Positions 1 through 9,565 of a DNA stretch of 64,000 nt are shown here, piece after piece. A program made the position numbers and the translations under genes. Position 1 is the stretch's first letter, and each line of letters opens with the position of its first letter. Under the pieces are notes generated by a model that did not search any database, was not told where the DNA came from, and saw only the letters and a list, made by a program, of their open reading frames with translations. The DNA comes from Emcibacter sp. SYSU 3D8 (GTDB lineage Bacteria > Pseudomonadota > Alphaproteobacteria > SMXS01). The stretch is from contig NZ_JBBYXK010000005.1 of assembly GCF_039655875.1 (NCBI RefSeq), positions 217,703-281,702 of the forward strand, written 5' to 3'.

Positions 1-2
1 AT

Positions 3-710
3 GGCCCGCGCAGCCAGCGCAATCACCACGCCGGTATGCTGCAGCCCTACACAGAGAGCCTGCCCGGCGGCGGCGTGCGCATGGGCCGGCTGATCCGCGG
101 CTGCGTGAAATTTTCGCCGATGAACCTGCTGCATCTGCCGCAAGGCAGGACATACGATGCCGTCTTCTGCCGCAACGCCCTGATGTACATGCACGAGGCG
201 GCGCGGCGGCGCATTGTCGCATCGATCAGCGCCTCGCTGGCGCCCGGCGCACCCCTGTTTGTCGGCCATGCCGAGGCGGCCATGCTCATGGGCATGGGAT
301 TTCGGGCGACCGGACCTAGCCGCGCGTTCTGCGTGACGGCGCCAAACGGCGCGGCGGCCCCGGTCCCCTGCGTGCCGCCGCGCGCTGCCGCAAAGCCCGC
401 CGCCGCACCGGCAAGGAGGCCGGCGCCAAGGCCGGATGAACCGAGACCGGAACCCGATCTCGCGTCCCTGCTCGATGAGGCAAAAAAACTGGCCGACAGC
501 GGCGCGCTTGCCGAGGCCATGATCCCATTGCAGCGCCTGCTCGGGACCAATCCCATGTGCGCGCAGGGTCATGCCCTTGCCGGCCTGATCCTTGCCGCCC
601 GCGGCGACAAGACCGGCGCGGTCCGGCACTTGCGCAAGGCGCTGTTTCTCGACGCCACGGACGAGGCCAGCCGGGTCAGCCTCGACCACCTGCTGGGCGG
701 CCGATCATGA
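3..710 (+). CDS. cheR: CheR-type chemoreceptor methyltransferase with C-terminal TPR, 5' truncated
   Basis: S-adenosylmethionine-dependent methylation of chemoreceptor glutamates at the inner membrane. The frame is open at the window edge, so only the C-terminal part of the methyltransferase is present: 'VKFSPMNLL', then 'YDAVFCRNALMYM' and 'APGAPLFVGHAEA', all standard for the CheR catalytic domain. A proline/alanine-rich linker follows, then about 70 residues that read as TPR helices ('AEAMIPLQRLLGTNPMCAQG'). CheR fused to TPR is the WspC architecture. The stop overlaps the next start (ATGA), so it is translationally coupled to the CheW gene. The true start lies left of the window. Confidence 0.9.
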   Translation, partial: GPRSQRNHHAGMLQPYTESLPGGGVRMGRLIRGCVKFSPMNLLHLPQGRTYDAVFCRNALMYMHEAARRRIVASISASLAPGAPLFVGHAEAAMLMGMGFRATGPSRAFCVTAPNGAAAPVPCVPPRAAAKPAAAPARRPAPRPDEPRPEPDLASLLDEAKKLADSGALAEAMIPLQRLLGTNPMCAQGHALAGLILAARGDKTGAVRHLRKALFLDATDEASRVSLDHLLGGRS

Positions 711-1351
711 GCGTGCCCTGCTGGCGGGATATCGGGATCGAGGGCGACCGCTCCTGCCCGGAGCTGAAACTGCACATCCATTGCCGCAATTGCCTGACCT
801 TCGTCGACGCCGCCCGCGAGTTTCTCAACCGGGCGCCGGAAGAGGACTACATCGACGAAGTCACCGGCCTGAACACCAACATGTCAAGCGGTGCGCTCCG
901 TGACGATGGCGTGCCGATCATGACGTTCCGGCTGGGGTCCGAATGGCATGGACTGCCGGTGCGGGTAATCGAGCAGATCCATCCGGTCGCCCCGATCCGG
1001 CGGGTGCCGCACCGGAGCAATCCCGGATTCCTGGGCCTGACCTCCATCGAGGGACAAATCGAGGTCTGCATGTCGATGCATGCGGTGCTGGGGGTCGAGG
1101 GCGACGCTGCGCCCGCCACGGGCATCCGGCGCTGGCTGATGCTGAAGCTGGGCGGTGAACGCTGGGTGGCGCCGGTGGATGAGATCATGGGGGTGGTGCG
1201 GGTCGACCGGAAAAGCATCCAGCCGCTTCCCGCCACGCTGGAGCGCTCGCCCGATCCGGCCAGCTCGGGCGGCTTCGCCTTGGACGACCTGCGCGTCTCG
1301 CTGCTGGCGCCCGATCCGCTGCTGCGCCGGTTCAAGGCCAGCCTGGCATGA
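707..1351 (+). CDS. cheW: CheW-like coupling protein, WspD type
   Basis: Scaffold that couples receptors to the CheA kinase in the cytoplasm; 214 residues. Residues 1-50 are not CheW fold: they carry 'CWRDIGIEGDRSCPELKLHI' followed by 'HCRNC', a Cys-rich leader that I recognise from the Pseudomonas WspD subfamily. The CheW/SH3-like domain spans about 65-205 ('MTFRLGSEWHGLPVRVIEQI', 'GLTSIEGQIEVC'). The start was set at the ATGA overlap with cheR. The stop again overlaps the next gene by ATGA. The leader is the best argument that this operon is Wsp-like rather than flagellar. Its role (metal binding or partner recognition) is not visible from sequence. Confidence 0.88.
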   Translation: MSVPCWRDIGIEGDRSCPELKLHIHCRNCLTFVDAAREFLNRAPEEDYIDEVTGLNTNMSSGALRDDGVPIMTFRLGSEWHGLPVRVIEQIHPVAPIRRVPHRSNPGFLGLTSIEGQIEVCMSMHAVLGVEGDAAPATGIRRWLMLKLGGERWVAPVDEIMGVVRVDRKSIQPLPATLERSPDPASSGGFALDDLRVSLLAPDPLLRRFKASLA

Positions 1352-4098
1352 GCATCGAGGTCGACACAGAATTGCTCGACATGTTCCGCGCCGAAGTGGA
1401 GGAGCAGATCGCCGTCCTGCAGGACGCCATCGTCGCCCTGGACGCGGGCGGCGATGCGGCGCAGCACCTGGGCACCTGCATGCGTGCGGCCCATTCGCTG
1501 AAGGGCGCGGCCCGGATCGTCGGAATCGATCCAGGGGTTCAAATCGCCCATGCCATGGAAGATGCATTCGAGGGCGCCCGCAAGGGCCATCTGGTGCTGA
1601 ACGCGGATCATATCGACCGGCTGCTGGCGGCGGGCGACTACCTTGCCCATCTGGGCAAGATCGACATTGCTGCCCTGCCCGCCTGGCTGGATGCCGAAGG
1701 CGATGCCATTGCCGCACTGGTCGGCGAACTTGAGGCCATCGGCGGCACCGGCGATGCCGCGCCCGAGCCAGTCCCACAGCCGCGGCCGCAACCGCCGCCG
1801 CAGCCGGTAGAGGAGCCGGCATCCGCTCCCGCTATACAGGTCGATGTGGAATTGCTCGAGATGTTCCGGGCCGAGGTAGAGGAGCAGATCGCCGTCCTGC
1901 AGGATTCGGTTGTGGCGCTCGACGCCGGCGGCGACACGGCCCAGCACCTCACGTCCTGCATGCGGGCGGCCCACTCACTGAAAGGCGCCGCGCGCATCGT
2001 CGGCATCGATCATGGCGTCCGGCTCGCCCATGCCATGGAAGACGCCTTCGAAGGCGCGCGCCAGAATCGCCTGGTACTGGATGGCGACCATATCGACCGG
2101 TTGCTGGCGGCCGGTGATTATATCGCGCATCTGGGCAAGATCGACCTGGCAGCCCTACCCGCCTGGCTGATCACCGAAGGAGACGCCATCGCTGCCTTGA
2201 TCGGCGAGTTGGAGATGCTCGGCAAGGGCGGGCAACCGGCGCCTGCTTCCGCGCAGCCGGAAACGCCGCAACCGACGGCAACGGCCGAGCCGGCGCCAAT
2301 CCAGCCGGCGGTACCGCTCCAGACCGATACCAGGCCGGTGGCCGACGCCAGCAACGCCGAAGCACGGGCCATGCAGTCGGTGAAGGTGAGCACCGAGACG
2401 CTCGCCAAGTTCATGGGTGTGTCGGCACAGGTGCTGATCGACGCCAAGCGGCTCCAGAGCACCGTGGACTCACTGCAACAGGTGCGCCGCCGCCTTGCTG
2501 GGCTGGAGCGGGCGCTGGGCAGCGATTCCGGCACGGGAATCAACCGGACTTCGGCCAGCGATCTGGTGCGCCAGGAACTGGCGGCACTGCGCGACGACTT
2601 TGCCGAGCGCATCGATGAATTCGAGACCCAGACTGGCCGGTCGCTGGTCAATGCCGACCTGCTTTATGGCGAAGTGCTCCGCAGCCGCATGCGGCCCTTT
2701 TCCGACGTGGTGGGCGGCTTCCCCAGGCTGGTGCGGGACGTGGCGCGGCAACTCGACAAGAAGGCGACTCTGGAGATCGTCGGCCGCAATACCGAGATGG
2801 ACCGCGATATCGCGGGCGCACTGGATGCGCCGCTGGGCCATTTGCTGCGCAACGCCGTCGACCACGGCCTCGAGATGCCCGACATCCGCCGCGCTGCAGG
2901 CAAGTCGGAAGAAGGCACCATCTTCCTGGAAGCCAGGCACCGCGGCGGCGCGCTGGTCGTGACCGTCAGGGATGACGGCAGGGGAATCGATGTCGAACGG
3001 CTGCGGGTCAAGATCGTCGAGAAAGGGCTGGTGGATGCCGAAACCTCACGCACGCTGAGCGACGCGGAAACGCTGGAATTCCTCTTCCTGCCCGGCTTCA
3101 GTACCGCGGCGCAGGTTACCGATGTCTCGGGACGCGGGGTCGGACTGGACGTGGTCCAGTCCACCGTCCAGCGAGCGGGCGGCATGGTCCACGTCACCTC
3201 GGTACTGGGTCAGGGCACCACGTTCGAGTTGCAGATGCCGGTGGCGCGCTCGGTGGTGCGCGCCCTGCTGGTCACGATCGGCGGCGCTCCCTGGGCGCTG
3301 CCGCTGGCCCGGATCGACGAGATCCGGGAGGTGGATGCCGCCGGCGTGCGCATGATCGAAGGCCGGCGGGTGATCGACGTGGAAGGCGCCGATGTGGGCG
3401 TGGTGTCGCTGGCGGAGGTGCTGGAGCTGGACGCCGCCGATACGCGCCTCGACACGATGACGCTGGTGATGATCCGCGAACAGGGACAGCGCTTCGGGCT
3501 GGAGGTAGAGGGCGTGGTCGGCGAACAGGAACTGGTCGTGCGCCCGCTCGACCCGCGACTGGGCAAGGTGCCGGACGTGCTGGCCTCATCGTTGCTCGAC
3601 AACGGCACGGCGGTGCTGATCCTCGACCTCGAGGACCTGGTGCGCTCGGTGGACAGCCTGCTGGCCCAGGGCAGGCTGCGCGGCAGCCGCCGCAGCCTGG
3701 CCGACGCGACGCGGCGCGCGCGGCACATCCTGGTGGTGGATGATTCCCTCACCGTGCGCGAGACCGAACGCAAGCTGCTGGAGCGGGCCGGCTATCTGGT
3801 CGATGTGGCGGTGGACGGTGTTGCCGGCTGGAACACGCTCCGGCTGGGCAATTACGACCTGCTGCTGACCGACGTGGACATGCCCCGCATGACCGGGATC
3901 GACCTGACACGGGCCGTGCGCGACGACGCGAGACTGCGTGACCTGCCCGTCATGATCGTATCCTACAAGGAGCGCGAGGAGGATCGCCGCGCTGGTTTCG
4001 AGGCCGGCGCCGACCGTTACATCACCAAGGCGAGCTTCCGCGACGACAGCCTGCTCAAGGCCGTCGAGGAATTGATCGGCGGGCCGTGGGCCGAATGA
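1348..4098 (+). CDS. cheA: CheA hybrid histidine kinase with two Hpt domains and a receiver
   Basis: Chemosensory kinase, 916 residues. Order seen: Hpt1 (phospho-His H49 in 'MRAAHSLKGAARIVG'), a Pro-rich linker, Hpt2 (H209 in the same motif), a second linker, the dimerisation helices (about 340-440), the ATPase domain with N box 'HLLRNAVDHGLE', G1 'DDGRGID' and G2 'GRGVGLDVV', a CheW-like domain (about 635-775) and a C-terminal receiver with 'YDLLLTDVDMPRMTG'. No CheY-binding P2 domain is evident. CheA-REC hybrids of this kind occur in Wsp and Frz-like systems. The start overlaps the cheW stop (ATGA). The two Hpt domains are near copies (see repeat entry); which one is used by the kinase cannot be told. 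Confidence 0.96.
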   Translation: MSIEVDTELLDMFRAEVEEQIAVLQDAIVALDAGGDAAQHLGTCMRAAHSLKGAARIVGIDPGVQIAHAMEDAFEGARKGHLVLNADHIDRLLAAGDYLAHLGKIDIAALPAWLDAEGDAIAALVGELEAIGGTGDAAPEPVPQPRPQPPPQPVEEPASAPAIQVDVELLEMFRAEVEEQIAVLQDSVVALDAGGDTAQHLTSCMRAAHSLKGAARIVGIDHGVRLAHAMEDAFEGARQNRLVLDGDHIDRLLAAGDYIAHLGKIDLAALPAWLITEGDAIAALIGELEMLGKGGQPAPASAQPETPQPTATAEPAPIQPAVPLQTDTRPVADASNAEARAMQSVKVSTETLAKFMGVSAQVLIDAKRLQSTVDSLQQVRRRLAGLERALGSDSGTGINRTSASDLVRQELAALRDDFAERIDEFETQTGRSLVNADLLYGEVLRSRMRPFSDVVGGFPRLVRDVARQLDKKATLEIVGRNTEMDRDIAGALDAPLGHLLRNAVDHGLEMPDIRRAAGKSEEGTIFLEARHRGGALVVTVRDDGRGIDVERLRVKIVEKGLVDAETSRTLSDAETLEFLFLPGFSTAAQVTDVSGRGVGLDVVQSTVQRAGGMVHVTSVLGQGTTFELQMPVARSVVRALLVTIGGAPWALPLARIDEIREVDAAGVRMIEGRRVIDVEGADVGVVSLAEVLELDAADTRLDTMTLVMIREQGQRFGLEVEGVVGEQELVVRPLDPRLGKVPDVLASSLLDNGTAVLILDLEDLVRSVDSLLAQGRLRGSRRSLADATRRARHILVVDDSLTVRETERKLLERAGYLVDVAVDGVAGWNTLRLGNYDLLLTDVDMPRMTGIDLTRAVRDDARLRDLPVMIVSYKEREEDRRAGFEAGADRYITKASFRDDSLLKAVEELIGGPWAE
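1360..2217 (+). repeat. Tandem duplication of the CheA Hpt domain (480-nt period)
   Basis: Codons 5-130 and 165-290 of the CheA gene align without gaps at an exact offset of 160 codons. I count 21 amino-acid differences over 126 positions (about 83% identity). Both copies keep the His-containing motif and flanking helices. The linker in each unit is Pro/Ala/Glu-rich. This is a domain-level tandem duplication that has since diverged mostly at conservative positions. Confidence 0.9.
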
Positions 4099-5114
4099 GG
4101 ATCGGGATCGTCAACGATGTCATGATGGCGACCGCCGCGCTGCGCCGGGTGGTCACGGCGACGCCCGGCTGTACTGCCGCGTGGACCGCGGCCAATGGCG
4201 CCGACGCGGTACAGAAGGCGGCCGCGGATCCGGTCGACCTGATCCTGATGGACCTGATCATGCCGGTCATGGACGGTGTCGAGGCAACCCGACGGATCAT
4301 GAAGGAATCGCCCTGCGCCATTCTGGTCGTCACCTCCACGGTGACCGGCCACCTGGACATGGTCTATGACGCCATGTCGCATGGCGCGCTCGATGCCATC
4401 CAGACGCCGGTCCTGGGCCTGTCCGGCGCCATCGACGGCGCGCGGCCGCTGCAGGACAAGATCGCCATCGTCGGCAAGCTGCTGCGCAAGCCCGCCCCCA
4501 GCGCCGTCTCACAAGGCGTGGCGCAGGCCGCGTTGCCCGGAGAGCCGCCGCTGATCGCAATCGGCGCCTCGACCGGCGGGCCGCACGCGGTGTCGGAGAT
4601 ATTGCAGGCCTTCCCGGCCGTCTTCGCCGCCTCGGTGGTCATCGTCCAGCATGTGGACGAACATTTCGCGGCGGGACTTGCCGAGTGGCTGACAAGGCGC
4701 TGCAATCGGGCGGTTCGACCCGCCGTGGAGGGCGACCGGCTGAGCGCCGGGCAGATCGTCATCGCCGCCGGGCCGGAACATCTGGTGATCGGCCCAGGCG
4801 GCCGGCTGAGCTACACGCCCGAGCCGCGCGATTCTTCGTACAAGCCATCGGTCGATGCGTTCTTCCGCAGCGCGGCGCGGCGGCGCGGTTTGCGCGGCTG
4901 CGGCGTGCTGCTGACCGGCATGGGCCGCGACGGCGCCGAGGGCCTGCTGGCCATGCGCAAGGCTGGCTTCCACACCATCGCCCAGGATCGCCAGACGTCG
5001 GTGGTATGGGGCATGCCCAAGGCCGCCGCCGAGAACGGCGCGGCCGCCGACGTCCTTGCCCTTCCCGCCATCGGTCCGCGTGCCGTGGCCGTCATAAAGG
5101 AACTGAGCCCATGA
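4095..5114 (+). CDS. cheB: CheB receiver-methylesterase
   Basis: Response regulator-controlled protein-glutamate methylesterase that removes methyl groups from receptors; 339 residues. The N-terminal receiver has the acceptor Asp in 'VDLILMDLIMPVMDGVEATR'. The C-terminal esterase shows the catalytic Ser in 'IGASTGGPHAVSEIL', His in 'IVQHVDEHF' and Asp in 'LTGMGRDGAEG'. The start at 4095 overlaps the cheA stop (ATGA) and gives 'MRIGIVNDVMM', a typical receiver beginning; an ATG three codons upstream is less likely. In the Wsp system this position is WspF. It couples by ATGA overlap to the downstream phosphatase. Confidence 0.95.
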   Translation: MRIGIVNDVMMATAALRRVVTATPGCTAAWTAANGADAVQKAAADPVDLILMDLIMPVMDGVEATRRIMKESPCAILVVTSTVTGHLDMVYDAMSHGALDAIQTPVLGLSGAIDGARPLQDKIAIVGKLLRKPAPSAVSQGVAQAALPGEPPLIAIGASTGGPHAVSEILQAFPAVFAASVVIVQHVDEHFAAGLAEWLTRRCNRAVRPAVEGDRLSAGQIVIAAGPEHLVIGPGGRLSYTPEPRDSSYKPSVDAFFRSAARRRGLRGCGVLLTGMGRDGAEGLLAMRKAGFHTIAQDRQTSVVWGMPKAAAENGAAADVLALPAIGPRAVAVIKELSP

Positions 5115-6256
5115 GCGACCCGATCCGGGTGCTTCTCGTCGACGACCAGCGACTGGTCAACGCGGCCGTCGCCTCCATGCTGCGACCCGAAGGCGACATG
5201 GAGCTGAAATGGTGCGGCGAAGGCGCCAGGGCGCTTGAGACGGCGCGGGAATTCAAGCCGCATGTAATCCTGCAGGACCTGGTGATGCCGGATGCGGACG
5301 GGCTGGACATCGTCACCGCCCTGCGCGCCGACCCCGAGTTGCTGGACATTCCGCTGGTGGTGCTGTCGGCCAATGACGACGCAGCGATGAAGGCCGAGGC
5401 GTTCACCCGAGGCGCCAACGATTACCTGGTGAAGCTGCCGGCCGCCGTCGAACTGGTCGCGCGCATCCGCTATCACGCCCGCGGCTATCTGGCGCTGCTG
5501 GAGCGGAACGCGGCCTATTCGCGCCTGCACGCGGAACTGCAGGAGGCGGCGGCCTATGTGCGCTCGATCCTGCCGCCGCCGATCACCACGCCGATGGCGA
5601 CCGGCTGGACCTTCGTGCCGTCGAGCTCGCTGGGCGGCGACGCGTTCTCGTATCACTGGCTGGACAACGACCATTTCGCGCTCTATGTGCTCGACGTCTG
5701 CGGCCACGGCGTCGGCTCGGCGCTGCTGAGCGTATCGGCGCTGAACGCGCTGAGTGCCCAGGCGCTGCCCGGCATCGACTTCCTGGCGCCCGATCGGGTG
5801 CTGGAGGCGCTGAACGATGCCTTTCCCATGGAGCGCCAAAACAACCTGTATTTCACCATCTGGTACGGCGTGTACGAGGTCTCGACCCGGACCCTGAGCT
5901 ATGCCGCCGCCGGTCACCCGCCCCCCATCCTGCTGGCCCCGGGCGAGCCGCCCAAGCAGCTGCAGGGCGTCGGTCTGCCGATCGGCACGTTCGAGGGCCT
6001 GGACTACGACAATTTCTCGACCACGGTGCCGCCGGGCTCGAAGCTCTACCTCTACAGCGACGGCGTGTTCGAAGTGGAGAAGAAGGACAATGCCGGCATG
6101 CTTCCCTTCGAGGAGTTCATCGCCATCCTCACCAGCCTGACCCACGACAGTTGCCAACAGAGGGTCGATTGCATCATCGAAACGGTGCAGGAGATACAGG
6201 GCAAGCTGGCGTTCGACGACGATTGTTCGCTGGTGGAGTTCGTGTTCGAGGGTTGA
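5111..6256 (+). CDS. Response regulator with PP2C/SpoIIE-type phosphatase output
   Basis: 381 residues: receiver domain (about 1-125, acceptor Asp in 'VILQDLVMPDADGLD'), a helical linker (about 125-160) and a PPM/SpoIIE-like Ser/Thr phosphatase (about 175-380) with metal-binding motifs 'LGGDAFSYHWLD', 'DVCGHGVGSA', 'YAAAGHPPPILL' and 'YSDGVFE'. It is the last gene of the chemosensory operon and is translationally coupled to cheB, so it is the likely output: phosphorylation by CheA would control dephosphorylation of an anti-sigma-antagonist-like partner. No STAS or anti-sigma gene is in the window, so the target is unknown. RsbU-like proteins share this fold. Confidence 0.93.
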   Translation: MSDPIRVLLVDDQRLVNAAVASMLRPEGDMELKWCGEGARALETAREFKPHVILQDLVMPDADGLDIVTALRADPELLDIPLVVLSANDDAAMKAEAFTRGANDYLVKLPAAVELVARIRYHARGYLALLERNAAYSRLHAELQEAAAYVRSILPPPITTPMATGWTFVPSSSLGGDAFSYHWLDNDHFALYVLDVCGHGVGSALLSVSALNALSAQALPGIDFLAPDRVLEALNDAFPMERQNNLYFTIWYGVYEVSTRTLSYAAAGHPPPILLAPGEPPKQLQGVGLPIGTFEGLDYDNFSTTVPPGSKLYLYSDGVFEVEKKDNAGMLPFEEFIAILTSLTHDSCQQRVDCIIETVQEIQGKLAFDDDCSLVEFVFEG

Positions 6257-6304
6257 AACCCATAGTCGTCATGCCGCCCTTCGCCGGGATGACGGCTGTG
6301 GGTT
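6257..6304. terminator. Long REP-like hairpin between convergent genes
   Basis: A stem of about 16 base pairs (two of them G-U) from AACCCATAGTCGTCAT to ATGACGGCTGTGGGTT encloses a GC-rich loop with 'CGCCCTTCGCC'. It starts right after the phosphatase stop and lies before the end of the opposing acetyltransferase gene, so it can end transcripts from both sides. The inner TCGTCAT...ATGACG core is shared with the larger repeat at 19096-19203. Confidence 0.6.
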
Positions 6305-6325
6305 GGAGCAGTGCCGCGACGCGCT

Positions 6326-6778
6326 TTACAACTTGAGCTTGTAGCCCTCATGCGTGGCCTCGAATCCGAGCCGCTCGTAGAACCTGTGGGCATCGCGCCG
6401 GGACTTGTCGGTCGTGAGCTGAACGATCCGGCAGCCCTTTTCCCGGCAGCGGCCGATTGCCCATTCGATCATCGTCCCGCCCAGACCGGCATCGCGGTGG
6501 TCCTGGCGGATGCGGACCGACTCGATCTGGCCGCGCCAGGCGCCCGTCAGGGCCAAGCCGGGAATGAAGGACAGGTGCAGTGTGCCGACAACCGACTGGT
6601 CGAGCAAGGCGACGGCAAGGAACTGGTTCTGGTCGGCGCTGATCGCGTTGAAAGCCGCGATATAGGCGGGATTCAGAGGCTCGGACGCATCCTCCCGCGT
6701 GCTGCCGATCGGATCGTTGGCGAGCATCGCCACGATGTCGGCAAGATGATGCCTTTTTGCCTTTTCGACCCTGATCAT
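6326..6778 (-). CDS. GNAT-family N-acetyltransferase
   Basis: Single-domain acetyl-CoA-dependent acetyltransferase, 150 residues. The acetyl-CoA-binding motif A is visible as 'RIRQDHRDAGLGGTMIEWAI', followed by motif B 'AHRFYERLGFEATHEGYKLK'. Residues 1-20 ('MIRVEKAKRHHLADIVAMLA') match the usual N-terminal strand and helix. The substrate cannot be predicted. It lies 21 bases downstream of the Hsp70-like gene on the same strand and is probably cotranscribed with it. Confidence 0.9.
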   Translation of the reverse strand: MIRVEKAKRHHLADIVAMLANDPIGSTREDASEPLNPAYIAAFNAISADQNQFLAVALLDQSVVGTLHLSFIPGLALTGAWRGQIESVRIRQDHRDAGLGGTMIEWAIGRCREKGCRIVQLTTDKSRRDAHRFYERLGFEATHEGYKLKL

Positions 6779-6799
6779 GCGGCGTGATCCTGCCTGGGG

Positions 6800-8116
6800 T
6801 TAGGTTTCGAGATCGACAATCCGGTCGGTCATCAGCGCGGCGCCGTCGTCATCCTGCCCGATCAGCGCCAGGCCCTTGGCGATGGAGACCAGCTGGTCGC
6901 TGCTCTGGATCGCGGCGCCGCCAAAGCGATGCTCGAACAGTGCACGGACGGCCGGCACGAACGAGGTGCCACCGGTGAGAAACACGATGTCGACGGCCGC
7001 CGCGTCCAGGTTGGCCTGCTGCAGCGTCTGGTCGATCAGGGCGTCGAGCTTCGTCATGTCCCGGTCGATCCAGGACTCGAACGCGCGCCGCGTGACACTG
7101 GATTCGACACGGGTGCCATCGAAGCGCAGCTGAAACATGGCTTCCTCCTGCGAGGACAGGTCGCGCTTGGTCTTCGCGATGGCGTCATGGAGATCGACGG
7201 CGGCTTCCGAATCGATGAACCGGATGAGTTTGTCGATCCGGTCCGGCGCATGGCTGTAGCGCTTCAGGTCGACGATCTCCCGGTATGTCTTGTTGGCGCG
7301 CAGACTGTAGATCTCGTTCCAGCGCGCGAGCCTTGTGTAATAGCTGATGGGAAACGGCAGGGTTTTTCCCAGGCTGTCATAGTCCGACCCCTTGCCCAGC
7401 GCGGGCGAGACGATCCTGTCGATGATCCGGTAGTCGAACCGGTCGCCCGCGATATCGAGGCCGCAGGATGCCAGCGGCTCCATGGCCATCCCGTTGCCGC
7501 GGGGCGCCAGCCGGATGATCGAGAAATCGCTGGTGCCGCCGCCCAGATCGGCGACGAAGACGTTGGCTGTCTCGGTGAGGTCGCGGACGAAATAATAGGC
7601 GGCCGCCAGCGGCTCGAAGACGGTGCGCATCTCGGAAAAGCCCAGCGCCTTGAGGGCGGCGCCATACCGCTTGATCGCCAGATCGTCGCTGGCATTCAGC
7701 CCGGCGAAGCGGATCGGCCGCCCGATGACGATGCGTTTTGTGTCCCATGAACCAGCCGCATCGCCATGGGCGCGCATGGACGACAGGAAGGCGCGCATCA
7801 GGTCTTCGAAGCCATATTGTGCGCCGTAGACCTGGGTATTTGAAAAATGCGGATTGCCGGCGAAGGTCTTGATCGACTTCAGGAAGCGGCAGTCCGGTTC
7901 GTTCTGGGTGAAGGCATCGATGGCCCATTGGCCGCCCTCGACGAGAGTTTGCGCCCTGCCCCGTCCGCTCTCTTCCTGCCAGAAGGTCAGCAGGGACGGG
8001 AAAATCCGTTCCTCGCCCTCGGGCCGGTCGAACGACACGGTGTGGATGCCGCCATCCTCGCGCAGCACGCAGGCGACGGAATTGGTGGTGCCGAAATCGA
8101 GGCCGATCGATTGCAT
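6800..8116 (-). CDS. Short Hsp70-like ATPase (YegD type)
   Basis: 438 residues, much shorter than DnaK (about 640). The actin-like ATPase signatures are present: phosphate 1 'IGLDFGTTNSVACVLRED', phosphate 2 'VFVADLGGGTSDFSI' and a C-terminal 'VFLTGGTSFVPAVRALFE'. A separate substrate-binding beta-sandwich and lid are absent or reduced, which is the pattern of YegD-like putative chaperones. Cytoplasmic. Probably in an operon with the downstream acetyltransferase. Function of this family is poorly defined. Confidence 0.92.
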   Translation of the reverse strand: MQSIGLDFGTTNSVACVLREDGGIHTVSFDRPEGEERIFPSLLTFWQEESGRGRAQTLVEGGQWAIDAFTQNEPDCRFLKSIKTFAGNPHFSNTQVYGAQYGFEDLMRAFLSSMRAHGDAAGSWDTKRIVIGRPIRFAGLNASDDLAIKRYGAALKALGFSEMRTVFEPLAAAYYFVRDLTETANVFVADLGGGTSDFSIIRLAPRGNGMAMEPLASCGLDIAGDRFDYRIIDRIVSPALGKGSDYDSLGKTLPFPISYYTRLARWNEIYSLRANKTYREIVDLKRYSHAPDRIDKLIRFIDSEAAVDLHDAIAKTKRDLSSQEEAMFQLRFDGTRVESSVTRRAFESWIDRDMTKLDALIDQTLQQANLDAAAVDIVFLTGGTSFVPAVRALFEHRFGGAAIQSSDQLVSIAKGLALIGQDDDGAALMTDRIVDLET

Positions 8117-8171
8117 TGCCGGTGACGCGCTTCTGAGTGGGCGCCTTCAATAGCAGCGCCGGCGGCAAAGG

Positions 8172-9371
<1,200 letters not shown>

Positions 9372-9565
9372 GCTTATCCTCCCCACGATGTTACCGCGCG
9401 GGACCATAATAGAACGCTCTGGCGCAAGCACGCGTGAATTTTCCACCCGGTTCAGCCAATGCTGAACACACCAGGATTTTTGCCGCGGCTTGCGGGCGCC
9501 AAGGCGATTCCGCCTTGGCTGAAAGCGCACTAGAGTGTGGCCAATTCGAATCCCGGGAGCCCATC

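Noticed and set aside
847..1974. 375-residue minus-strand ORF opposite cheW/cheA
   Set aside because: Antisense shadow of high-GC coding DNA; low-complexity composition and real domains are on the other strand.
4811..6157. 448-residue minus-strand ORF opposite cheB and the phosphatase
   Set aside because: Its product shows no domain, while the plus strand has intact CheB and PP2C motifs.
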